64,000 nt of DNA from Nemopilema nomurai (lineage: Eukaryota; Cnidaria; Scyphozoa; Rhizostomeae; Rhizostomatidae). Every line of letters begins with the position of its first letter. Position 1 is the stretch's first letter. The position numbers were made by a program, and so were the translations under genes. Below the pieces are notes generated by a model. The model was given only the letters and a program-made list of their open reading frames with translations. It was not told the origin of the DNA and searched no databases. Shown here in pieces: positions 48,401 to 60,000 of the stretch. The stretch is from NCBI GenBank assembly GCA_003864495.1, contig ML133442.1, positions 89,231-153,230 on the forward strand. The letters are read 5' to 3'.

Positions 48401-51400
48401 AACAACTGCAATATAGAAAAAGTACCTCGTAATGATATGCAGTCAATGTTTTCAATGTGACAAAAGTATGGGGACTGCCTGAAAGCATTGCACAACACAT
48501 TGGCCAGAGCTGTTCGACCACAACCGCTGGCCGCAGTTCTCGACGACGCACAAATCAACAGGGAACCTTTGTGTGAAAATGGTCGGATCTCGGGAGGACT
48601 GTCTTGGTGGCTCAAAATTGCGTCTATGAAGGCTTTTCCCTTTTCTGTCAGTTCAGACAAACCGCTAAAACACAAGAGGAAGTTAGATTATTATTAATGA
48701 TATCACTAAAACACGAGAGGAAGTTAGATAATTATCAATGATATCACGCGACACAAAAAATAATTTTTTACAGAAAAAGTAAGTGGAATGCAATGATTGC
48801 CTTATTAAGTGTACAACTAAACATGCAGCTAAACATGTCGCAACAGCAACAACTTACGACAAAAATAGTTGCAATAATTACACTGTATTGCTTAACATAC
48901 TCAGTTAAGATGTAGCTCCATTACATAAACGAAGAAGAAAAGTTTGAAATTTTTACGCCTTCAATATCAACATTAGTAATGATTAAAATCTACAAAGCTT
49001 CTGGAAATGCAACCTTCTAGCGTCGTTGTATTAATGAAATAACTCACCCTAACTCAATATCCTCTATGCTATGTTTTTCCAAAATTCTCTCGCGATTCTG
49101 GAGGCTCTGTAAGTTTCCATTGTCTCTATCCGAGCAAAAATTTGTCACCAATGACGTTTTTTGTATGTACTCCTTATTAACAAGGTAGTAGCTCTGGTTA
49201 GGTGATTGGTTCTCTTTTATCGTCAAAAATTCAACGGAGACAACTACAGCAGGCTCTAAAATTGATTTGAAGCAACATATCACGATAACGCAACATAAAC
49301 GTCACTCTATGATCAAAACTTATAGCACACTTTACGTACATACTTGAAGGCGAGCTACGTATTAAACAAATGATTGAACGGGCAAAAAGATGAGAAATTC
49401 CATGGCATTAAAAAATAAAAACTGAGCTTATTCTATTACATGCTTCTTCAAATATTAAATTCTTGAAAGCATGAGGCTGCGATCAATCTATTGCTTTATT
49501 TTACCTTCTAGACATGATGACGAATTCAATGACTGAGGGGAATGAAAATTCAAGAAAAAGATTTCTCCTCAGTCTAAGAGCTCATTGGATGATTGTAAAG
49601 TTATATTCATTTGAAATCTTATGCAAAGCAAGGATGTAACATAAAATGAATAAAGAAATAATGAAAATGGCGAAGAGAATGGTAAATAAATCCTTAGCGT
49701 GAGGAAATTTAAGATTTCATGATTCGGCCAAGACCAACGAACTGTGGCAAAGCTGACATATGGAGCACAGTTCTGGCATTTGAATGATTCCATAAACGCA
49801 AACGACTTACTGCTTGGAGTATTAATTTGCAGCAAACTAGAATCGTTAAGTAGAATCTGGTCGTCTTCTGACTGAATCCTTCTTTCTGCCCAGCTACGGA
49901 ACAGGCTGTTAACCTGTTCTTCCTTTAGAGTAGCTTCCTTCATCAAGATAGGAAATAATTATTTGAATGCACTAGAGTATCAAAAAATTTCTATCACACG
50001 TTTGATGGCCTGATTACTTCCAGCGCAAAAGCGGCACAGTACAGAACATTATTAGTTATAAATATTTTCAAATTGAGCATTAAACTGCAAACAGAAAACA
50101 GTAGAAATAAACTTGAAAATTTTCTTGGCTACGGTTTGGGCTACGGAGAAGATATAAAAACTCGAGAGATCGCTTTCGTGGTTTCCCATCGGCAGTTTCC
50201 TTCACATTAGCATACGTACCTCGTTTATGAGGACATTGATAATGATACCCAACACAGGGGACACTTCTTTGTGTACGCATGTAACTTGTACGAGTGCGCC
50301 CTGGTCCGCATCCAACAGCAACATGAGCTCCAAGCTGACAGCTGCATTTTTCAGCCGTGGTTCAAAGGGAAATCTTTCATCGGCCACAGGAACAACTTCA
50401 ACTACAGCAGCTGTAAATAATCAACGTACTTCTCAAATTCAAGATGCCGAAGTTTCTTTGCATTTTACTAAGCCCCAAAAACTGGAAATTGTGCAATAAT
50501 AATCAATAGTTACTCTGAGGCTGATCGGCATTTATCAAAATAGAAGTAACAATTCGAAATTGGAAATATCTTGTGAGAATCGATGGGACATGTCATGCAG
50601 TATTGGAGAATACGTTTCTTCCTTTCCAATTTCTAGTTGACAGGATCGTTAAATAGTCATAAGATTCAGCCACGTAACGATAGTCATCGAATCCTCAAGA
50701 AACGAAAATCTGGATTTATTAATCGAGCTGACATCTGACATCATGACAAATGTTGCGTACTTTTTTTGTCTCTCGGTAGGAGTAATGAGTCAACTTTGGT
50801 CATTTTGGCTATGCATGCACGAAAATGTTAAAAATTAGACGGGGCCGAAAATTATGAAAAGCAAAGCTTAGAAGGCTACACTTTCCGATTTGATGGTGGA
50901 GCGTACCCCGTCCTCTATTTCTTCTCTCGCGTAACATGGAGCTGCTTCCTTATAAGCCATCAAACAGAAAACATCAATAAAGCAAACGGCGGCCTCATTT
51001 TATCGACTCCTTGCAGAAACAACTAGAATGGCGTTTGCTTGAGAGGACAGGAAAATAAGAGCGATTTAGCGGTAAAGCGAAAACTTCCCGCCACACCATA
51101 TGTGCCGCATAAGCGATCAAAAAGTAGCTATCTTTCAGCAGTTACTCTAAAGATCACCGAATCTTGCTAAAGAAAACTATTTAAATCACCACAAAAAATT
51201 CTTACAGCTATCTTGCTTTGAGGCTGGTGAATTTTCCGAATTCTTTGCCTTAATCTTTCTTTTTTCTTCTTTTCGTCTTGGTGAAGGGATTGTTGTTATT
51301 ATGGCGATCACTTTGTCAATCTGCCGTCTATAATGACATGTACACTGGCGCTTGATTAGGCTAAAAGTGTCTCTGTTGACAAAACAACGGAAAGGATGGT

Positions 51401-53352
51401 AGCTGCGATCATATGACCTTTTGCTTGGCTTTTCTAGATCATACGGATGAATCCTCAAGACTTCATTCATATGCGTTGTTTCCTTTACACACTCTGGTGT
51501 AGCAGCAAAAGAATGAGAAAGTCTCGATTGACTATTTACTTTACTTTTACTGAAATCCTGATTTCCGTCTTGACTCTGGTCCACTAAAAAGTTCCACAGC
51601 AGTAAAAAGGGGTTATTTGAACTCTCGCGCGAAGCAACAACTTTCGATCGAGTATCATTCTTTGATAGATGACTAAATTTGGTAGATGTTTGTTTCTGGT
51701 CCTTTTGAATAGAGGGCTTTTTTGTCTGACATGGAGCGATGTGAAGTTCTGTGAATTCTTCAAGGTAACCAACTTTCACATTTGGAGAGACAGATTCTGC
51801 AAAAATTTGTGTTCAATCAGTGACAGAATTTCGCTCAATAAACAAGTGTCACTAAAAATAAAGCTTATTTAATTCTTTTTCATGCATTAAGCATGGTGAT
51901 TAATCAAACAAATAAGAAATAGACTGGCACAATATATCTTTAGGTGACTTAAGATATTATCACTGAACAGCAATAAAAATGGCTTTTCAAGATGATAGTT
52001 ATGACATTGAAATTTTCAATTTGACTAAAAAGCAAACTTGCCAACTTTGGCCTTTACAATTGCTGAGCCTCTGAGGAAAACTGGAAATTCAAGTTCAGCA
52101 TAAACAATCCTTATTTGACCCAAAAGACTTTCTTCTATCAGTTCAGAATTCAGCTCCTATAGGAAATACAACTGATCTTGATTAAGTAAAAATTGAAAGA
52201 AAGTAGCATGGGTCACATAAGCAAGGCATCTTGCAAAATAAATGATCATGATAAATAGATTGTTGATATGAAATTCAATTTATTACCATGTCATAATTTT
52301 AAATCAAAGTTGTATCAAAGTATGATAACATTAAAAACAACAGAGTAGTGATAGAGGTAGAGATGAAGAACAAAATATTTTATCAATTTATGAAAAAATT
52401 GTCATAACCATAGAAAAGTAAACATACCAATATTTCCCATTCTTTCTGTTTCGCAGGAGTTATGCAGACTTTTTCACAAGGAGCAGCATTTGCAATGAAA
52501 TTTATGAGAACCTAAAAAAATTATTTTAAGTAAAAGTCTAATGCTAACAAATAGAAACAATAAATTTTTATGAATGGTCCAACCAATTGATATGGTATGC
52601 AAGTATGGTGATAGCTTGAAGTGCTTCACATATATGCTCTACACGTTATTTCTGACACAGAGGTGGAGATTTTGATTTGATATGGATCATGCTTTTGCAA
52701 AAAAATACCCAAAGACAAGGCACTTCAAAAGCAACAAAGGTCAATAAATTGATACCAAGTCTTTCTCTTTTAGAGATAAGCAATCTGCAAAAGCTTTTCC
52801 TATAAATAGCACTTCCTGAACTGATGAAGTAGATTTTTGGCATGTCCATGATGCATAGGCAGTGATCCCAAAAGAATTCTCTATACCAATGACTTGTGGC
52901 TGAAAATACAACAATAGTGTTACAAAGATGAACTAAGATTTACAACTGTCCGAAATGCTTCCAAAAATAGAGAAAAATTCAAATACATCACTAGAAAGTT
53001 GTTTAAAAGCAAGAAGCACATCAGTTTTAAGTTCTTGTGGTCAAAGCTGAAAAAATTGATAGTTCCATAACTGAAGACAAAGGACAAGAATGTAATTTCT
53101 TTTGCTTACAGCAATTCACCTACCATTCAATAAGCATCAATAACATCAAGCATCAATAAGGGAATAATTGAGAATCTGTTTGTAATGCTTTACATTTAAT
53201 AAAATAAAGATCAAACAAAAATCCAACTTTACCACTTTCTCAGAAGAAGGTTGGCTGCAATGTTTTGCGATAGAGCTTGACAACTCAACAAAACAATTCT
53301 TGCAGTTCGGTTTGATGTTGACAGTGGCACAAAATTTTCTTTCTGCTGACAT
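39459..53352 (-). CDS. PEX1: Peroxisome biogenesis factor 1 (PEX1 AAA ATPase)
   Basis: With PEX6 it forms the AAA motor that pulls ubiquitinated PEX5 from the peroxisome membrane. Exons, 5' to 3': 53352-53233, 52899-52756, 52511-52428, 52156-52042, 51796-51206, 50410-50220, 49937-49811, 49255-49048, 48664-48426, 48142-47975, 47269-47041, 46077-45977, 44108-43939, 43605-43406, 42829-42583, 41706-41503, 40794-40685, 39534-39459; 3324 nt, 1107 residues, phases all close. N-terminal PEX1 domain about 1-165; D1 near 527-750; D2 near 800-1060 with Walker A GPSGTGKT 849-856, Walker B FFDEFD 906-911 and RPGRLD 963-968. The C-terminus ends VTLA, as I recall for human PEX1. Oddities: D1 Walker A is degenerate (Lys to Arg577, first Gly to Ala571); intron 4 starts with GC. 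A TAG upstream in frame supports this ATG. Shorter than human (1283) mainly in the linkers. Confidence 0.95.
43060..43211. repeat. Perfect 76-bp tandem duplication
   Basis: 43,060-43,135 is repeated exactly at 43,136-43,211 (both start tcagtatccatacctaac and end gtacaatgaaa). It lies in PEX1 intron 14, about 190 bp from exon 14. Identity of the copies means a very recent duplication or an assembly artefact. Confidence 0.97.
44950..45046. repeat. G-rich low-complexity repeat
   Basis: Recurring ggggcttatt / agaggggg motifs with a run of nine G at 45,030-45,038, in PEX1 intron 12. It may be part of a dispersed repeat; no boundaries could be set. Confidence 0.5.
48665..48746. repeat. 41-bp tandem duplication covering a splice acceptor
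   Basis: 48,665-48,705 and 48,706-48,746 match at 38 of 41 positions. On the minus strand each copy ends gttttag. The copy at 48,665 supplies the acceptor of PEX1 exon 9; the other is a duplicate acceptor 41 nt upstream. Confidence 0.9.
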
Positions 53353-54087
53353 ATCATCAAAATAAAAATCAAATCCCTATGTTCCAAATGGTTCTGACAG
53401 CTAAACCTAAAATTAATGTTAAAAATAGAGTTAATGTGGACATAAAAATTTCCATGAGCTCATACATTGGTGATACATGATTAAAATAAGACTTCATTTC
53501 ACAATCCACTTCTAGGGCAGGTTTGCGTTAGAAAATAAAAGGTGTTAGCATGCAAATTATATTTGGTCCAAAGATACCCCAAATGAAAAACAGGTAACTT
53601 CAGAAACTTGATAGTACTTATTTAACCACTACACAGAGTGCTATGGTTGTGTACAGTTTTTCGAAGTTATTACCAGTTAAAACGGCATGGCATGGCAAAC
53701 ATTAGCACTACATTTATTCCCATAATATGATGGGAAAAACGATTAGCAGTCCCTAGAAAATTGCTCTCAATCTTTAGGCAAACAAAGTTCTCCCTGAGTT
53801 GTCATTGAACGTTGACATTCAGCACCTCTTAAGAGAAGGTTCCGCTATTTAGCGTACGACATTCGATCAGAAAAATATTGCAAGAGCAGCGTATTCAGCG
53901 ATGGAAGCGCGTTTGTCTAAAAGCCTCTCTGATAAAATAACAACCAAGAAAGCTACCTCCATGTTTTTTAAATCTAAAGATAAAGTTCAGTGCTGAAGAA
54001 AATCACTGGTCCATGTTTCTCTAAACAACAACAACATTGCGGACACAACATCAACAACAAAAACACTCGTTCCACACTGAAAACAAA
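53353..54087. promoter_or_regulatory. Candidate bidirectional promoter, PEX1 / ADHFE1
   Basis: 735 bp separate the divergent start codons of PEX1 (53,352, minus) and ADHFE1 (54,088, plus). No other gene fits between them, so both promoters must lie here or overlap. No TATA box is evident. The ADHFE1 start has a favourable context (aaaATGG) after an AAC-rich leader. Confidence 0.45.
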
Positions 54088-57000
54088 ATGGCAATCGAAC
54101 TTGCAAGGCTACGTGAATCCGCCTTAAGGGCGATGAGAGTCATTGGAAGTGCAGCGTAAGTACACGATAAAGACTAATTTTGGATGTCCTGAATTTTGAG
54201 TTAGTTCTGCGACCTGCGAGCACACGGCGTTTTAGGCGCTATGTTTGTGGGCTATGGTATTTTTTGCAAAACATGAGCCAAATTCGTATACCTTTGTAAA
54301 TTTTTGGAATAGCTTCGCTTCTTGGATAATAAAGCTGGACGATTTCAGGGCATTCTAATTTACCATCAGAGGGTCTCTAGAAATTTACATTGAAGCTGAT
54401 GTGAAATCGCACTTTCTCAAGTGTCAATTCAATAGTTGACAAGCAAACTAGATGCTGCGCAGACGCTGTGTTTAAATTTGCGGAAGATGACTTCTGAGGC
54501 GCAGTTGAAGTGACTAGGGTTTCAACAAATTATGTTTGCATTCAGTTTACCATCAATGATCTCAGCATCAGTGTGAACATGTCTTTTTGAAGAAGCCTTA
54601 ATAGATTTTTAGTCATTTGCGCAAATACAATTGCATAAGACATCTTTTGCAATGAAATGGATTCATTGTTAGGCTTTCATTTGCATTATTCTCTTAAATT
54701 TAAGTTTCAAATAGTAAAGTCACACCCTTTTGAGATATTGACCTAAAACACTGTACTCTGGGTATGTACATGTGCTGCTAATGAAAATAAAGCGGTTAAA
54801 ACCATTGTGTGATTTGATTTGAAGTTACCCATCTTCCCTGTTGCAAAAAACAGGGACACCACAATTTTATCACGCATAATACTTTCTTGTCCCACACTTC
54901 CCAGAATGAGCAAACACCCAAAATGACTGAAGGCTGACAGAATAAAAAATCTGCAGATTTTCGTCTGACAAGAAATGCCTGATAAACCCATGGTTTGGCT
55001 GTTTCTCTCAATTGTGGAGTTTTGTACCACAAAATATTTGTTCAATTACCCATCTGGTAGAATTATCTGTCCAATGGCTTCAATTTGGTGTAAACAAAAA
55101 CTCTAATATGATGGTCAAAGTAGGTTAATTAATTTGATTTATTTTGCAGATGTCAATGTCCAGCACATTCACAAGCTCACTCAGTGACAAGTAAGTTTGT
55201 GCTCTTTATGTTTTGGGAGCCCCATCCATATTGTACTCTGTTTGTAGGTAGCAGTTAGCATTTTGTAGTATGAAAGCTTTACTGACATTGCTTTGAAAGA
55301 TTTTCAAAGAAGTAAGATTGGCTATTTCAAGTTATAATGTAAATTTCTGTTCCCTTTCAAGGTGATTTTTAGCAAAAATTATAGAGACATTCAGAAAATA
55401 TGAGCAAAAATAGAAGCAATGTGTTTTGACAATTGGCTTTATCATAAATAATTCATTTTTTGTGACACAAGATTGCTAGCCAAAAATGATCCAGACTGGA
55501 TTTTGGCGTATATGATGAAGAAGAAGGAATATTTTGTTTGTGTTCTAGTACATATAATATTTGGATTAATACTGTTGGATTTAACATGAACAAATGTTCC
55601 AAAGCTTGTATACTTTATTGTATGAATAATTCTTCAGATGAAAGGGGTAATAGAATAATGGGTATGGTTAAATAGCGGCAAAAGGGCTTTTTATATTATA
55701 TAAAAGCATGTTTCCAAATGCATATTATAATTACATATAGCTTGTTTTCAAATGTTGAGCTGCCCCTTGTGCTGCCTCTGTTTATTTTTAGTTTGAGCTG
55801 CCCCTTGTGTTGGCACAGGCTGTACATTCTATGTTCATGACACATGCTGGCACCAACTAAAGCCATTTGGAATTGTTTTACTGATTGTGAAAGTAGTTTC
55901 ATGTGGTATTTTTATATAACAAAAAGGCAATGAAATCATCACTAATAACAAAGATCAAGCAATTCTTCCCGTTAACATGTTTTGCGTAGGCACATGCCAG
56001 TTCTCACTTTTATTTAAAGGGCTTTCAGGATCATATTATTGTATTGTCTTTGTTCGCTCTGTATACCAGCCTTTTTGTCATCCATTAAGGCAAAGTCTGT
56101 CTTTTGTAGATCATGCAAGCCATTCACCCCTAAGTAAAGAGTATGCAGTGGAGGTACATAAATGAATGCTTATATTTTGTGCCTAACGTTTGGTATCCAC
56201 CCTATGAAACATAACAAGTTCAACAATAAAGCTTTTTATTTTATAGAGTGATATATGCTGGTTCTTTTAAGCTGCTCAGTACAAGTACTATTGCTAGGAC
56301 TGACATGTTTCTAAATTAATTAGGCAGAGTATATTGTTAAACTCACATGAGAGTAGCATACATCTCCATTGCACAGAAGTTCTTGATTTCTCTTAGATGG
56401 CATGCTCAAACATCAGATATGGCGAGGGTGTAACACAGGAAGTTGGAATGGTATGAACAATCTTTGTTTTGTTTCTGATAGACTTTCCAAATGGAGAAGA
56501 TTATGCTCTTTTTGCTAAATAAAAAGAGAAATTTTATGAACTTTATAGAAGTAACCATGGATATTTTTGTAATTAACATATTTTGCTTTTATTTATTCAA
56601 GTTTATCTTTGGACTTAGATTTTTTAGCAATTATACAGGCTTTTAATTGTTTATCTATCTGCTAGAGTATCTATCTTTTTAGCTGTTGTATTTATTTTAG
56701 CGTCAAATGAGATATTCTTTATTTTAAAAAGAGTCCTTTCACGGAGAGCCGTTCTTTAACTACTTGCCTTGTATTTAATTGTGTTATAATGCACCACTAA
56801 TACATTAACATGTTCCTATGCTTGATGTTCAAAAGGACCTTGCCAATCTTGGATTAAAGAATATTATGTTGATCACTGACAAAAAGGTATGTTTGCAAAT
56901 GTCTAATAAAGGTTTTGCTCTGAGGCAAATGAAGTCACTCCATAAAGCAAGCTTCTTATGAACTATAGGTGCTCTTTTTCGCCCTTATTCACCATATTTT

Positions 57001-60000
57001 TCTTCAGAATGACCTCAGTAAGAGTGTCACATAGATAAATCAGCAGTGATGCATTAGTCAAGTAAGAATTAATTCTTTTTTGTTTATGCAATTAGCATTT
57101 AATTTAGGATCCATCCGACAGAATAGAGATGAATATGCTTCTTGCCAGTGCAACTGCAGTATTTTCTGCAATGGTTTCTGCCATACAACTAATAAACTTT
57201 CAAGCCTCTTACCCATCTGCCTTTCCTTGAATTAAACAAGTGCCTTTTTTATATTGCCACGAGGACTAAAAATTGACTCAAAGGCGTGTTTGGTGCCATT
57301 GCTAACTCACTACTAACTTCCTGTAGGCATCGTGCGATGACTTTTCAACACAAAAAACTTCAGTTTGCTAAATTCTTGAAGTTGTTCGTTGGCTAGGAAA
57401 GTGAAGTCGCACCTCTGCTGGTTTTTCATTTTCCGCAAATAATGCTTTTCATGAAATTTCACATCGGACGACGATATTGTTGTGTTTTGTTGCCACGTTC
57501 CTCTCAGCAGATTTTCTTATATCGCAAATTTCAGCGATTCTTGCGTTAATTTGAGTCCTTGCATCATGCGGAACATAGGCTTTGCGACCAGTTTAAAAAT
57601 TTTGCTCGTTGTTGGAAACTGCTCTTTTCCGTCTGTTGCCGACTTTTGCGATTCTTGCCATCTAGATAGGAAATTGCAGGTCACAAATTTCACCATTTTT
57701 GAGTTTTTTTGCGATCCTTGCGATCAGATGGAAACCAGGCTTTAGAAGATTGTTTATGCTTGCTCGAGATTGAAAAAGACTTTTGGCACCTTCACAGCAT
57801 CGTTGGGCTCGTAAAATCGCCCTCTTTTTCCTTTTTACGGTGCTTTCTAGGAGCGTGCGCTTGATCGAGTGCCTTTCTAGGCAAGGCCTGGTCTAATCAT
57901 CTGGCAACCTTTAAAGTTAAAATGAGAGTTATTTAAACATTTGTCATTGTGTCATTTCGAAATTGATACAAACATTAATTTTATTTACAAGCATATTTGT
58001 GGAAATACGATCTATCAACCATACATGTATAATTGCTGAATTTCATTTTCACATCCCATTGAAACCATGGCTTTGATTCTAGCTCGTTAGCCTGTCCCCG
58101 GTAAAAACAGCAGTCGAGTCTCTTGAAAAGAGTGGAGTCAATTTCAAATTATTTGATGATGTGAGGATTGAACCAACTGATGAGAGGTATGTTTTTGTTT
58201 TAATTTTTGTAGGCTATGATTTTTTTCAAAAGACCTTTACCACGTTCTATTGGCCTCTTGTTGTTAGCGAAACTATGTCAAGAAACGAGGAAGCTGGACA
58301 AACATCACTTTTTTGCTCATGGTTTCTATGCACACCTCTAGTTAAAAAGAAGTTATGTCATCATTATCACAGTGAAAAGCGTTGAAATGCCTTCTGAAAG
58401 GAAGAGCTTTAGATTTGTTTAAAGCAAGCCCTGTCTCTGTTTTTTTCCGAAGTTTTATCATCAAATTTGTTTCTCATTAAACTCACCAACGAAATTAATT
58501 CAACTCATAAAATTTTCATTAGTTTTCAAGCTGCGATAAACTTTGCAAAAGCTGGAAATTTTGATGGGTTTCTAGCGGTTGGTGGTGGATCTGTTATAGA
58601 CACGGCGAAGGCTGCCAACTTGTACCTGAGCCACCCAGAACATGATTTTCTTGATTTCGTCAATGCCCCTATTGGCAAAGGACTGCCCGTCACTAACCAA
58701 GTGAAGCCACTTATTGCAGGTACAACATCGGTTTTAGGTGTATTATTCTTTCTTTGATCCTCTCCTTGGTTTCGTGTGTATTCCTAATTTTTTTAATTAT
58801 AATTGTTAGTTTATGTTTACGTTTTTATGCTTGAATTTATGTCATAGATAGAATTATGTTAATATTGCATTTGTTTTTACCTTGTTGCAGACATTTTCCA
58901 TGTGAAAAATATTAGAACATCTATGAAAATACATTTTAGCTGTGAGTTCGCAGAGTTGTGCACCAGGATTCTATCAGTCGTATTGTTTCAAGAGAAACAG
59001 ACAATTTGATAAGTCTGATGTTTGCTTGGAAATTTCAGCTCTACAATTTTTTATGTTTTCATTTCAGTGCCAACCACTGCTGGAACAGGTAATTACAAGT
59101 CCTTTACCTTTTAACTTTATTTTAAAGTGTCAAACAAAGTTTTTCCTTCAAATACCTTTCCAAATTTTCGGTTATCTCTTCTTTCAAATTCGTGATGGAA
59201 AGTGAAATTTGCGATTTAAAATCTGTTTATCGTAATAATAATTTAGCTTTGTATTGTAAAGCTTCCTTCATTAGTGCGAGAACCATTGGCATATTTATGC
59301 AATGTTTTAAGTGAGTTCAAAAGCTCCAGAACATTCAGAATATTTGTTTATAGTTAGCGTCGGCAGCCATGACTATTTCTGGCCTCCGTTATTTTGTAGG
59401 CAGCGAGACGACTGGCATTGCAGTGTTTGATTATACGCCATTGAAGGCAAAGACAGGTAACTTAGAGCAATTTTGCGGATATTTTTAAAAATTTAAACTA
59501 ACATAATTAATATCCAATGCTGTACGATGTGCATAATTTTATACTTTTGGGCTTAACTTCTTTAGAAGTCTTAACAAAATTTCAAATTTGGAAATATGAT
59601 AATTGATGAGTTAACAATTTGAATGTGTTTATGTTTTCGGTTTATGGTTCATGGAAAAGCCTTTAGCTTCTCGTCGAAATTTTATTTATGTATTCTTGAT
59701 CCACAAATTGGTTTGGAAGCTCTCCAGAGAAAAGTATACTTGAGAAAATATTCTAATGCTCCCTTCAAGCGCTGCTGAAGCAAGCTGCACAGAATGTCCT
59801 GTGCTTTCATGTCTCTATTACCATGTTCATGGTATTTGGTTTCGAATTATCTCAAGAAACTGTACCTAAGAAGCTAATGATTTTGTCTACCATCTCCACA
59901 TATTTCGTACATTCATTACTCTTGTGATTAAGTTTCTTCTCCGAAACCTACATAACCTTTATTTTTATGCTAGTCTGCTCAAAGTCCTAGAATTATAAAG

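Noticed and set aside
51186..51796. A separate 197-codon minus-strand gene
   Set aside because: It is PEX1 exon 5 read past its donor; it is in phase with exons 4 and 6.
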